Positions 43,601 to 58,600 are shown, counted from the first letter of the stretch. The stretch is DNA of 64,000 nt from Hymenolepis diminuta (GCA_900708905.1 CAADRB010000032.1:1661008-1725007), one strand, 5' to 3'. Translations and numbers: made by a program. Notes: generated from the sequence alone by a model not told the origin.

Positions 43601-46600
43601 AGTTACATTGAAAAGCCTGGGCACCAACAAAGCAGGAAATGTAAATTTGTGAAAATGAGTGCAATACATGTTGTCTAGAGTTTTGGTGAGGTTCCCATAA
43701 CCCTCGGTCTATATTAGCTAAAATTTAGTGTTGACCACCGATTTTTGTATCAAATGGTTTATTTTAGAGGTCTAATGAGACCTTAAATGGTCAACAAATA
43801 AAAAGCCCATTTAAAATCCCTTTACTGTCTAAGCTTGTAATTCGTTAGGAATTAATTTATTTTATCGTCAGCCATTTTTCTTTGACGCAATATATACAGT
43901 TGGATTTATTAGATCACTTTTAATAACTAAGTGGCTTGCTGGTCATTTAGTGTTTACGAAAGTAGACTTTGGTCCGATTTGTCTATTGCCATTAATTGTG
44001 CCACTTTGGGACTGTCTAAAATAAACATTTTTGTACGAAAGGTGTTGAAAATTAATCATTCATTTCACTTTTAAATAGTTTTATTCAGAAATCTCCATTT
44101 TAGAAGAGCCTATTTGTATTATATTGTTTTGCTGTAAAACTAAAACTTGGGTCATTACTTTTTTACTGGGGTTTCATTCTAGAAATATCCAATCTCTAAT
44201 CCTATAATCGGTGTGATTTCAGATTCCCTCTAATTTAAAATCCCAATTACGAAATGATTTCAGAAAGACAGATAAAATTGGGCATTTAAGCTGCGTTTTA
44301 TAATAACTACAACAATGTCAAATATATTAGACTGTTCCTCTACTTTATTAACTTCTTATTAATTTAAGTCTAACCAACTTACCGTTTTAGTTAAATCTAA
44401 GAAAAAGACGAACTAAGCCGATAGGATTTCTCAAAGAACAGATAAAATTATGTTTTTGAAGTAAACTTTGCCTTTAGAACAATACAGATGGTGTCTGTTT
44501 TGTAAATCAGCTTCTCTCAGAAATGCATCAACCTATAAATTCAAAAAATAACAATCGAAGATAAACACCATAAAAGAGCCCTTGAGTAATTGACTTACTA
44601 ATGCACAATAACAAGCTCCAGGTGCTGAATTAATTAAATGTAAATGTAGAAGATGCAATATAACCTATGATGTTTTCAAGTGGCATTTCCACGGTTGAAT
44701 ATTATTCTTTTTCTTAGATAAAGCCACGTCAAAATACCAATGTCTCAACACAAGATGTCCTCCACAACACTTCGGGAATTCCACGTATCTGAAGCATCTA
44801 AGTTTGGAGAAAGAGGAGCTGTCCATGGACAATACGCAAGTTGCGAATATCGCATTCCAGGAATGTATTCCTTGTCATCCAGAATGTGAAATCTGTGCCG
44901 GACCTGGAAATCATATTTCCGTGTGTCAGAAATGCAAAAATTGGATGTATAGATCTGAATGCGTCAGCACGTGTCCTCCAGGTGAGGCATTGATTTCTTA
45001 TCCATTTCTTTGACCCGAAATATGTAAACGAAAGATGGCTGTAAGCATGAAAATCTTTTATTCTGTTGTCAATATGTTACCCATTAGTTAATATTTTAAT
45101 ATTTTTCAAAAAATTCTAATTGCGTATTTAATAGGTTCATATTTTTTTATTTTAAAAGCCATTAAATGCCCCTTGTTTAATATTGCATCAGATAAGGAGT
45201 TCTGACCATTTGCAAAATTTCGACTGTATTTAAATGCAAACAACGGCCATTCAAGCAAGAAAATTGGCAAAATTATTATTATTATCCATGGTAATGCAGA
45301 CTTTTGCCAGTTTTCATCGTGTGAAAATGCCTGAATGAGTGGAATAGTAACCAAGTCCAAAAAGATGTGCAACGGGGAGGATATCAATATTCTTACTTTC
45401 TTTTAATTTCCAGAATAGTTGAGATTTTAATATTCCCATAAGGAGCATAGTTCATTGTTTTAATGTCCCCAATTTCATAATATTTTATTTAATCCCTAAG
45501 TTTACGGTGAGCTTATTCCAACAATATTCATAGCTTGCTAGTCATTTCATTTGATTCCGTGATTGGTCAGCAGCATTTATTCATTTGTGTCTCATCATAG
45601 CCAAGAGTGGGCAGTTTGAGCTGTTGACGATATATAACATTGTATAAAGCATAATATTCCACTCGAACGAATTATTCACTTTATCTATTGTATTGCAGTT
45701 GTCAAAAGCAGATTAACAGGAGGGTTTTGATTTTATTCCCCTGTTTAACCGTGATTGTAAGTATCTGCTTAAACACGATGTTTGATTTAAATTGAAATCT
45801 ACTAATTAGGATATGTCGATGATGGGTAATACTCGGAATACCATCTTAGATATATAAATGGTTTTCTTCCGTTATTTTTCACCACTTTCCCGAAATGCAG
45901 CTCTTAAGAAATTTATTGAGAGCGTCTCTTTCAATCTGTGTAACTTTAAAAGATAGTTTTATAAACCAATATATATTTTTAAACATACCTCCCATAAATT
46001 ATGTCATTCAGGCCATGCTCACCAATAGTGGTGTCTAAATGTACGTTTAAAGAAACCGAGCCCCGTATTGGCGTCATTATTTTTAAATCGACTTTTTTAA
46101 ACTTATGACCGTTACTTACGTGATTTATTACGAATCTTTAAATCTTTATGACGAGATATTTATTGTTATTCGCTTTGAACCTGCTATGAAAACCGCCTGT
46201 CTGAAATTACACCTTGAGACGAATAATTGATTTTTTTAAGTCAATAAATACAGTTTTGCGGTATCGCATCTACCTGCCTTCTGTCTCACTCTCAACAGTC
46301 ATAATTTTAAATTGCATTGTCTCCCAAAATGAGAACAGTTTTTGAATATAATTCGATAAATTGTATGGCTTGGTATAATAGAATAGGATTATAATAGATA
46401 TTACGGTACAGTGTGCCCAAATACAGAAGTTTCGTATATATAAAATCACTAAATACAGTCATGTCATCGAAAACGAAAGAAAATGCCTTTGTTTATTTAA
46501 CACCCATGGTAGATCACTCGGGTTAACGTTGATGACATCATGAACGAAATCTCAGCCATGATCTATTGAGGCTGCAACTTTAAGGGCACGAAGTTCGAAA

Positions 46601-49600
46601 AGTTAGCTACGGATACAAGTGAATTCTTATTTTAAGCCTTTGCATAAATTTTTTCTCGTTTTTGTAATATAGATCAAATAAATATACTTACAAGTCATTC
46701 AAATTTAATGGCCGTTGGAAAAACTCAGTCAATCGAGCAACTAATTTTCCCTTGTTTCTCTTAACTTTTACCAAGATAGAATGAAACGAAAGCAAATTTA
46801 CGTCTCGTTTTGCCATAACTCCACATAATGTATTGACTGAATATAGTAACAGACCCTATTTGTGAGGTATATGCCGCTTATATTGATTTATTTGGTTATT
46901 ATATTTGATCAAAAAATAAACAATTTGTTAATGATCATATTGGAAAACATTGTAGACAAGAAGTTGCATAGCTTTTAATATTAAATTTTATGGAGGGAGG
47001 GTGAGAAATGAAATGTAACAGCTCATTCTTGAAAGTGATGTAATGTAGTTTAGAGTTTCTTGTTGTATCTCTTTAATTTTTTACATCTTCCTGACTTTGG
47101 ATATTCATAAACGTTTAGGTTGGTTGGTTGGTCTAACTAAAATTTTATGATCACTTTTATTTTCTTAAATGTGTCTTACTCTTTCAAACAACGCATTCTT
47201 TAAATGAGTGTAGAATGATCCAAATCCCATCTTTACAACCACCAAGTTTTAGTACGAGCTAAACTTTGTTTCTAGTTTCGGTTTAAAACTTTTAACTATG
47301 TGAATTTCAATAGTATATTATATTTTAAAGTTTAATTTTGATAATAATGTAATGATGAGCAGTAATGTTTGCTTTCTGATTTAACTGATATCAATAAAGT
47401 ATGAAACTTTATATTTCTTATTTTCTATTGTTCAATTACCTACATTTAGTATTTATTACTAGAAACTTACATCAAAATTTATTCCTAAGTGTGAATTATT
47501 TCCTCTTTATTTAACTTTATTAAAGTAAGCTAAAGAAGAGTTAAATTTTCGGGGTTTCAGGCCATAGGAAATTGTAAAAAAATTAATTTCTGTCAAAATA
47601 ATTAATCTTGAACGCCTTGACCTTGACTGAATATGTACATATATGCGGGCTTTTGGAGTAAAGTTTAGACTTCTAAAGTTGAGTGAGTAAATATAGTTAC
47701 TTAATGAAAATTTCCGAGAGAAGGAATTCTTTCGTATCTTAGCAGTTTCAATATCGTTTTTTCTGAATGATTTAATAAATTAATCACCCCAAATTCGTAT
47801 AAACAATCCGTTAGGGGTGGGAATTAAAACGTTTTTACTATTTTGAGATTAAGTTCCTTCAGTTTACAGTAATATTAGTTAATGTCGGAGTTTAAACTAC
47901 AAAACGAATGGATTCGACCCTTTGATACAGTTTCTTACGAAATTTAGTGCTTTCTTAAAGGTTTCAGGTTGGAAATTGCTTCTCTCAAGTATTACAAAAC
48001 TAAGGTAGTTCTAGAGAGAGAGACAGAGGATATGGAGAAGAAGATAAGGCGGATTATAAGAGAATGTTCACAAAAATATGCTTTTTTTCAAAATTAATGC
48101 CTTCCGTTGTATTTTAAAACTTCATTTTATTGTTACATTTATTATTCCCCAGTTCTCTTTTGAATTATAAACCATTTTATTGCTAATACTGATAATTGCT
48201 ATCAAAGTGGTTCGAATATACCTATTGTTTGAATTTCACTATATTTGCACCTATATTCATTGTATTCTGAAGCTGATTAGTAACTATTTAACTATCCTTT
48301 TCAAAAGATAAAATCAGCGGCTAGAGGGAAGCGCTTTTGTCTACCAATTTACACTTTATCTATTTGGTACATTTTGTCTGAAGCGCGTGTGTAAAACAAA
48401 TAAACATTTTCAGCGATTCTCCTCTTTCATATCACATTCGGTGTAAATTTTTCGTTTTGTTGGAATGTGCAACTTTGATCCCCGTTGGGAACATTTATCA
48501 TACTTATTTGTGCATTTTATAGCCAACCCTTTGCTGCAGCACCTAATTATGACTTCCACTTTATGAAAATTGACAATTTTTGTAATAAAAATAACAATCA
48601 AATAATGGCACGCGTACTTACAATATTAAAACCGAATACGTCTAAACCCAATTAGGAAAGCATTAAATGTGTTACATTTCTTCCCCTTGACGTCCATCTT
48701 GAATTTTCGCCTGAAATGGCAGAACTTCGTCAAATAAACTGCATGATAAATTAATAAAAGTGCGGGTGCTCTTCAGCTCTCTACATTATGGATTAAAATA
48801 GAGAGTTATATTTTTATTCTGTATAAATCTCTGAGATATTATCAATCATATGAAATCAGTTAGTCAATCAGTTTCGCTTCTTTCTACATTTTAGATGATA
48901 CCTACATGCCCGATCCATCAATAATCGATCAATTATCAGAAAGGGAGAAAAAGATGCTGGAGAAGCGAGAATGTCTCCGATGCCACGAACAGTGTTCGGG
49001 TGGATGCACAGCTTTTGGACCTGAATTCTGTAACAACTGTCGCTATGCCAAGATTATGATTGACGGCAACAAGGTAGGAAATGCTTTTGCTTTCATCTTT
49101 AAATGTTTAAGAATAAGGAGAACTGAATTATTAGCAACCAGCACTACCAGAACTTGATTTCAGATTTCACGTTTTGGCATTCATACTTTATATCATTAGC
49201 CCATTTTTAAATCGTCGTTTTTATATTGGTTTATAAGATGCTTTTGCTTTAAATACTTCTCAAATTTTGCAGTGTTAATATGAATAAATTCGAATAACTT
49301 TTTAGGAATCGATTTTCGATAAAATTTTGTATCAACCTGTTTTACTCAACAGTGAAATGTAGGGTCATTTAAAATGTGTAAAGTACTCTTTATCTAACAT
49401 TATATGTTGATATTCACTCTTATAACCTATGTGAAAATAAACAAAATTATGGAAATAAATTGATTTATGATTATATCTGGGCTTTCTCATCCACCATATT
49501 TCTCTATTATTTGCGATACCCTGAGTTAGTGCCTAGAGCACTCTCTCATGTTAAATCATATTTATTCCCATTAGATCCATTTGCTAGTATTGTCATTTAT

Positions 49601-52600
49601 AAAATTGCGTGTAATTAAAGTTACAATTAGTTTATTGGACTGGCGATAATATGAATCTTTACTAGGAGACCAAACTTTTACTGAGTGAATCATTACAATA
49701 ATGGTAAAGCAAATATTCTTATTCAGGAAATAACAAAACATTAACCTTCGGGAGGTTAGGTGCGGAGTAAGAGTATAAGTAAAATTAGGATAGTATGAAT
49801 TTTAATTTATTTAAATTCCAGATTCAAATTCCGGTTTTCATAATTCAATTCTTAGGTTTATGATGAGTTCATGTCCACGATATCCAAAGCTTGTTAATCA
49901 ACTTATTTAATTGAATGTTTGATTACATTCTTCGAATTTACAGATGGAACTGTCAAAGACACTTTTTAAATGGCAGAGCTCATTATTATTTCCTCAAAGC
50001 AAACACAAAATAATAATCTAAAACTTTTTACAACACTTATCTGGCTACGAACTGGGGCATAAACACTCAATTATTTTCCTAAAATGCATTGGCTAGCATT
50101 TAGAATTAACTTTCACTATTTAAATTCACTTATGATCGTCATATTACCCAGTATTAAGAACTGGCAATCGTTTTCTTATGCATCGATCCTTAATGCTCTA
50201 ACTACTTATGTTCCTCCCAATGGATTTTGTAAATTAATGGGGTTCTTTTCCTTTTAATTCCTCAATTTTCTCTCTCTTTCATTTCCCTTTCTTTTCATCA
50301 ATAAAAAGTACACTATAGTCTCATTATCCAAGAAGGCGGTTTTGAGTATGGTTTTTAAATGGTCTTTTCTCTCCTATTATTAAATCGTGTCGTAAATGTC
50401 AGTCATGATGTGAAGCTACTAGGATTCGAGCTGTTTTTTGCTGCAATCGTTATGAGACGTACTTTACACATGACTTTTTCATTTAAAAGAACATGCTCTA
50501 TTCTACTGACACAGACACGCCCATAAAATCAGATTTAATTTGTCGTTTTTCAATTTAAATAGAGTCTTTCTGCCGATTATTCAGCTCTGATTTCCTGTTT
50601 TTACACCTCGGATTTTTTTTGCAGTCTTCTAATTCACACCGATGTTAATTCAGCTTCATTGCATGCAGTTTAATTGAATAATTGTACGAGATGTACGAGA
50701 TTATGACATATAATCATATGAGTTGAAGTAATTTGCCATTCAACTATCTTTTTACCATCTTTTGAAATGTACACAGCGTTAGAAGGAATTATTACTTAGA
50801 ATTTACTAACTAAATGCCAGAGTTCTTTTAGTGGAATATGTTACATTAGCCCGCCTAATGTAAACGGAGGTACAATTGGCATACTAATCACATTAGATAT
50901 TTTTCTTCTTTTAAATCAATTCGGTTTTTGCAAGATTAAGCAGGCGCTATATTGACTTTGGACTAAAATATTTAGATATTTTGTTTAACTATACTCTTGA
51001 ATTTTCCACCATTAATAGGATTTACTTTACAGTCATTAACGTAATAAATGTTAGTGAACGGACGCTCGTCAATCGTGACGCACTGACAATAGTTTGAATT
51101 TCTTTGTAGATCTAAAATTAATCAAGATTTAATTTTTTAAAGATTCAAAAGCACTCTGAAACTAGCGACAGCTTTACACTTAACAAGAAGTAATAAGTTT
51201 TTCGTATTTTGAACTATGAATCTGCAACGCTGAATGAAGTACTCTGATTATCAGCTATTTACTTGATGAAACTCAGCCATAGATCAAGGTAATACATAGG
51301 ATAACACACAAGAATGTGGGCATATAGGGACCTACCATTACACTTGCCAACTGATTATATCTTTTCTTCTCCAAACAAAGGGAACAAAGTCATTGTATCG
51401 GTCGTGGAAATGCTGAGTAACCACGAGGACATGAATAAAAGTGACGCATAAGTAAATCAGAAAGGACTTACGTATAATGAGCAAGACAGTCGTGAGGATG
51501 ACAGGTATATTCCATTAACGGCTGAATCCACAGAACGTGTTCACTCGAGTTTTGAATGACAAAATGACAGTGATTTTACTGACTTTACTTATGAATATTA
51601 TATATTCACAAATAAAAAAATTTTGGGCTCATTGCAACGGAGACAGATCTCTGTGAATCTAGAGATTCTACATTAAATTCTTTATAATTGTATTTTTTAT
51701 TATGCCTTCAGTTTTGTTTCCAATCGACTGTAGAAGATGGAAACTTTATTCGTGCTTAAATGGGGCACTACTGACGTGCTTGATCCCGATTAATATTACT
51801 AAAATTGGTTTTTCTTTGTTATAAAACGATTTAAAGAATCTTTTTTATTAGTAATAGGCATTAAATTTCTGGCCTCCCCAGTCTTAAACTATGGCGCCTC
51901 CGAAAGAGGAATTTATTGAAGATATCGGCTCTTTATATCAGATTTGACATGGAATAAATATGTCTGAATGTTTAATGACAACAAGGACTAGATTGCCATC
52001 AAATCCTGAAATGGAACTATGTCGTTAATTCAAAATAATAATAAAAATGTTTCTATTGGGAGTGGCAGTGTTGTCTAAGAGTTAATAAAGTGTCCAACAG
52101 GCCCAAAATACGATTGGTTAATACCATAATTCCTAAGTCCATTTAGGAAGGCATTTTCCGACGCTGATCTTGGGCCTAGAGTTAACATAAAGCCTCTCTA
52201 GTGAGAGATCCGAATTTTGTTAACCCCTATGGTAGCCAAATTTAACAGTGCTGTTGGTTATTCCTCTTACTGGATGTGTGCTGATAGAATCAAACCCGTG
52301 ACTTTTGACATTGCAGACGCGCACGATGACCAATGTGTCACCAAGATACATGATTATTTAAAGATAGATTGTGCTCTATTTACCAAACGATCGTCTTGTT
52401 TTACCGACTGCGTAAATATCATATTGACTCTCACTATATGCTGTTGAATAGTGAAAATTAGCTGTTAGTATTGTTATATAGGCCTCATTGTTTCATCCGA
52501 TTAGTTGTGAATATCTTATTAACCTTCGTCAGAAATGTAGGTATTTGCATCTAAAGGAGAATGAAGAAGATCATATTATCATCAGGATCATTTGTCCAAA

Positions 52601-55600
52601 TTAATCGGTCTAGATCTAGACCTTTTACAAGAGGTGGTTAAGTAGGTATATGTATTCAATAGAAAATAGGAGAACAATATTTATATTCATTAAATTAATT
52701 TTTTTCATACAAAATTTATTTAACTCTTTAGCTGTCTTTAGTGATGAGGAAGCCAACCAAATTGCTTTTAAATTTTTTTATCTCTTTCAAATAAAGTGTA
52801 ATTTATAGTAGCTTTTATGGTATCCGAAATGGAAAGGTAATTATAATTTCATTTTATGGGAAATCAGCTCTTTTAAAAGCCTTTAGAACTCCAGGCAGGA
52901 TACCATTTTAAAAGATTCTTTAAAGGATTTCTTATCTTCTGAATAATGTCCAAAGTGATTTGCTGTTATTTAAGAACCAAATTTCCAAAACAAAAATGAT
53001 TATAAGCTGCTGCATATTTTGTCTGCAGTCATAAATTCCGTCATTAAACTATAAATGTTTAAATTTGATGATCGGGCTGGTTTTCTATCAGATCTTCATT
53101 AAACTAGCAAATCAGACGATTTTATTTTTTGGCTTGTTTTCAGTGTGTACCTTGTAGAGAGTTAATCTAACTTAGTTTTCCCTTCTAATATCCTATTTTT
53201 TTGACCTGGACTGGATTAGCCCTTAACGTTATTGTGTGTTTTTAAATATATTCGGAGCTGTCAGTGTCGATCACATGGTGACTTGAGTATGATTGACCTC
53301 GCCCTGTCCTTAAATGTGTGCTAAGTTGTTTACCTAATCAGTTGTGGTTGTCAAAATATGAAATAATGTAAACTAGTCCTCGCGTGTCCTCTCTGAGGTC
53401 TTCTGGGGTTTTGTACTTAGTCTCCAATACATTACCGATTGTTGACTATTTACAGTAATAAAGAATAGAAGTAAAGAGTATTCAACATTAAAGGATGGAG
53501 GAGTTTTACTAAATTATTGCTTTTCAATTTTATACCGTCTTTATAACAGAACTGCACAGAGCAAACAGAGAAGACGTAGGTCTCGTAACTAATAGGCTGA
53601 AAAGTGAGCTGATATGGTGGTAAATCTTAGATATGATATTAGGAAGATACTTCGTAAAAAATAAGGACTTGACACCGGAAGCCAATTAATAACAGCTGAC
53701 AATCAGTGTTCTCCTCATCCTTGTTCCAAGTTTTAGGCTACGGAGTCGCTCCACAATACAAACTTACTGGTATCGAATGGGGGAATCAGTTTTAAATTGC
53801 ATTATTTTCTGGTTTTCTAGTTTATCTGCAACTCAACTTGTCCTCCAGAGCTGTACAGAATGGAGAATACGAACCTATGTCTGAACTCGGAACAATACGA
53901 GAAAATGTTGGGAGCCAATGCAACAAGAGCAAGAAATCAGGCGCTGATTGCAGCTGGAATTGTTCTTCTATTTCTTCTCATCTTCTCTCTCATTTTTGTG
54001 GTTCTCTGCTTCAATTATAAGGCTAAAAGAAGTCGTATCAAGGAAGCTCTCAAATCTACTTATACTAATGTCAAGGCTCCTGATATGAAGGTTAGATTTT
54101 TATATTTCTTCAGTCAATGGAAAAAACTTGAAACCTAGAGGCTAGGTATTTGGAGATACAGCTGTAGCTTAGAAGTCATCTCCGGAAGATAAAGAAAATT
54201 TATTAAAGTATGTATTGGAAACTACGTACAAAGACCTGAAAATTCCCAGAGAGATAGCGGTGTAATTTAATGATCCCTTAAGTGTAGCCGTTAGGCGAAC
54301 TTAAATTCGTCAGATAACTTATTTCGAACCAGCGACCACAGTGGCATGGTAGCGTATCCAATCGAATAACGGTCAATTCTCATCACCACCATGCTGCAAT
54401 CCTGCACATATCCGATACCTTTCATTAGCATTTGTACTTTTGTGGTAGTGGCTCGCAGCCCATGCAATAGATCTACGTCGAAGTGAATATCACCGATTGA
54501 TACTGAATCAAATGAAAAGTAGCCATTTAGGCTGTTAAATAGGGTCATTGGAATCGACTTCAGGTACTAAATGCAATTGTTTAATTAGTGGGTGTGTTCG
54601 CATTAAGAAGGCTGAAGTGGACAATAAGTGTTCTGGGAATTTTCTAGATGCAATAGTACTACCATTCTTTGAAAATAAATTGAAGATTTTGTAACACCTG
54701 AAGTCCATTTTTATTGATAATTTGACGTTTTTCTTTGTATCGGCATCCCGATTATTAACAGTATTGCATATATAATATAGTGGTTAATATTAACCATGAC
54801 AGCGAAAGAATTTACACATTATAATCATAGGAAAGCATCTGAATAAATGAAATAGCAAAATAATCCAATAAGGAATGAAAAAAGTCAACAATGTAATGTT
54901 TCAGTCTGATTCGAGATTTGTTCTCTTTCTTACAAGAATTTTAATTAACATCGTAAAATCTGCATATTCAAAATAACTGATTTAATTCCCGGATTTTTTA
55001 GTGAATTGGTGTGCGTGATATTCAGAATTTGTTGACAAGTTGATTTAACTGAATTATCAGTCTTCTCGCTTCGATTTACTTGTACCATTTTTTAACCGTG
55101 ATTTGTGACTATCAAAGGCATTTTAAACATGACCGGACTCACAAACAGCTCTAAAGTATATTAACTTGGTGAAAAATTTGCCATATCTCCATTACTGCTG
55201 TTTTCTAAGTAATGTTTTCCCCATATGGGGAGTGCTGCTATTCTGGATATTTCCGACGAAACTTAAGCGTCTGATGCTTTATTCATGCCAAGTTACGCGA
55301 AAAGCAATTAATGACCATCTCGTGTCTATTTTTCCCTAATTTCTTGTCTGCATTCGGATGAATTTCTAACCGTGTCTGGGTCTCGGATAGTATGGGGAAG
55401 GAATTGGTACTGTTTTTGTGAAAAAGTACCCGAAAATTGTTTAATGAAATCAAGTATCTGCCGATTCTTTGATCTAGAGTCGGCGTGAGATTCCTGCATT
55501 TCTCACTTGTTTGGAAGGCCGGAATTGCAGCTCATTCATCGACTGAAGTTTCTAGCCTAATGGTCTATAGAGAAATGATTGAATAGAAATTTTTAAAAAT

Positions 55601-58600
55601 ACAAACCGAAAATAAAAGTGAAGAGAGTAGTCAATGCAATACTCTGAAATTACGCGATTCACTATCCAAGAGCTTAGCATCGTGTGCTAATGAGATATTT
55701 TTTGCCAAAAAATCTGTACTTAGCCCACATCTGATTCCTATCTCTGCCTTTCACATTCGTGCTTGTTGAAATTTCATTAATTTAAAAATATACGAAATAC
55801 TTTTATTATTTTTATATTTCGAATATGACAAAATTGACCAAGTTTAAAATCTTTTTTTTGACGTTTTCTGCTTATAAAAACCTGTCATGCCATTGTTGCT
55901 ACTAATAGAAAGATAAATGTTTTTTTCATTCATTTGTCATTGTTTACTTGCTTTAACGTCCATGATGGAAAACTTTGTTAAATATTATCCAAAACGAGAT
56001 TTGAATCTATGTTTTAAGTTATTGTGTAAAATGTATGTGAGAAGGTCCCATAACGGTGCTGGAAAGGAAAATGTATGTCCCATTGATACATTGAACCTAA
56101 AATAAGCTTTTATTTTCCCTTGCGTGATAACTGCTTTTTGCTTCAGTAATGATTCGAAACTTTTATTTCTTCTTCCTGTAAATATCTCAGTGTTTAAGAC
56201 TCAGATATTTTAAAAGAATCACTAGATAAGAGCAGTCTAGATTAAAATGAGGAATGACCAAATACAAGTTTAATCAGAGCTTAAATTAAAGGACAGCAAA
56301 ATCCGCAGTTAAATATAGAAGGAGCCAGAGAGTTGGAGCCTGAACTTACTGAGACATTTACAGTGGCGTCAGAATGTCATATATTTGGAAGAACCCAAAA
56401 GGGCTATTTATTGTTGTGAATTGTAGACAGCCTGATTGCGTGGTGGACAGCATCCGATCAAACTTAGTGAGTTGATCGCGTAGAATGTCCAGTGTTAGTG
56501 TCAGTTAGAACTATCTTTTAACTTTTAGCTATGTGAGAGCATCAGAGGAAAATAAATAGCTAAAGAGCCCAGAAATGGATGAAATGGGGTGGGGGATCAA
56601 ATATGAGTATGCAATGAAATAAAATTAAGAGTCTTTCCTTGTTTGAATTTTGAGTATATTAAATTGTCTACTTTTTTATAAAGGATGCAATTCACTTTGT
56701 AATATCCATGCTTTCTGAAAGTCAGTTTGCAAGATTTGAATCCTGGATCTCTGGGTGAGTTCTTGTCTGTGATATGCAGAACTTGTTGACCAGTTGATTT
56801 GATTGAATGGTCCGCCGTGATTCGTTTATATCTCCTTCAAGCTAATTTTTAGTAAATGAGGCATAAAAAAGCAGTTTCAGCATTGCAAAGCTCGCAAGAA
56901 TTCACTCAGAGTAAACTCGAACATTTATTTTGGACGCTATTTTTTTATTTTCGTATAGAAAAAAATTACAAATTTCAGTTCATTTTTGTAAACTTGCGGC
57001 TTTTAATCCTGAGCATCCCTGGCTCGAAATTTCATAACTGATTGCTACAGCTAGTAATATCCTCCCCTCGCCTGTGAAAACATTGAAGAATCATGGAGTT
57101 AACAAGTGTGTACTCTTGTAACGCCAAGTATCTGCTACTTCTGTGTCTATTAAGTTAATGGGAAATGTTACATCTGTCTTTGTGATCATAAACGACCATG
57201 TGGGATGGCAATTTACGTCGGATTCACAAAGTGTATGTCTAATTTTTATCGCACTTCCCTGACGTATGCTGTAATTCACGAAGTTAGCACTAGAGACCAC
57301 AGTAAAGTTCAGGAAAAAATCGCTAGGAGCATCAAAATCTAAGAATATATTTCACTATTTTTTTGCACAATATAATCATAATCAAGAGCAGGTTTTAAAT
57401 TGAAAGATCGTTAATAATTGCAGACTCATAGATAGTGTTTTGCAAGACAGACAACTTAAAATCGATAAATATACATTTCTTTGAAAAGTCTGTTTCATTA
57501 TCATCCTCTCTTCAGTTAACTTTGCTTTAATTCTGCATTCCTGAATATCTTTTCGTATCAGTATTCCAAGTAGAATAAAACTTTTCTTATTTGCTTAGCT
57601 TGAATGTTATTTCTGGCTACTGCTAAACTTTTTTCCTTTTCTATTATCGAAAATGAATAAATTAGAAGGTCTCTTCTGGGTACATTCTATATATACGTTA
57701 CCAGTTATCGCGATTCAGTAACCGATCTTCGTTCAATTTGCTCATTTTATGTGACTCATTCCCGGTCTCTAGGCCGTTTATTTATTACCTCAATTAATTA
57801 CCACTTGCATACTTCCACAAACACAATTTCAGCCTTCTAGTTGTAAGGTTGTTGTCTTTTCCTTTGTTCCTTTTTTAATAAAATGTTCCCTCACTGACTG
57901 TCTATATTCAATCTTGTGACAGCTGAGTTTCTGTTGCCAGGAAGGAGCTAGCTTAATTAATTATTTTTATCTCAACTGGGCATCTTCTAGACTAGAGTCT
58001 CTTCTTGTTATTTCCCGATTAGGTCCTTATATAACACTACGACATATGTTACTAATGGTAACCCTATTCCATACTTTGAACTTTTCCATTTCCCTTGCTA
58101 TTATTAAAACATTAGCTTTGTTATTTATTATTCATATTATTCATGGAAAGTTATGCGTATGCATGACTTGGTCTTGTGGTTATTTACAAATTCCGAAATG
58201 AAATATCATGACATTTTGAATTTCGTCAGTGGCGGTGTAAATGTCAAATGCCTAAAGCTGGCGGTCAAAAAATATTTCATACGAAAATTCCATTTTCACA
58301 ATCTATTAATTTAATCGGTTGTTTCGGAATAATTCTCTTATTTCGTAATTGAAAAATCACGCTAACTATGTTATAAGTTTCGACTTTTAAACAAAATATC
58401 TTCGACCTAAGTCCCCACTTTAAGGGCGTTCGACAAAAACTGTCAATAGTATACGAATATTCGCCGAAATAGAAGGGAATCGACAGGATCACTTTCCTCA
58501 GATGCAATTACCTACAAGGGCTTCAAGTGTCCAATTTACAGATGCTTTAAGTGAAATAAATGACAGAGGTTGTTATAAGGGCAACTGCCGGATTATCCTA

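Larger units (their letters stand above)
44982..48894 (+). other. Intron 13 (about 3.9 kb)
   Basis: Begins GTGAGG. It contains one copy of the second repeat family (about 45370-45640) and an ATT microsatellite (45271-45285). No gene is seen. Confidence 0.8.
49074..53820 (+). other. Intron 14 (about 4.7 kb)
   Basis: Begins GTAGGA. It contains a copy of the second repeat family (about 49745-49990) and a near-complete minus-strand SINE (52075-52350). No gene is seen. Confidence 0.8.
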
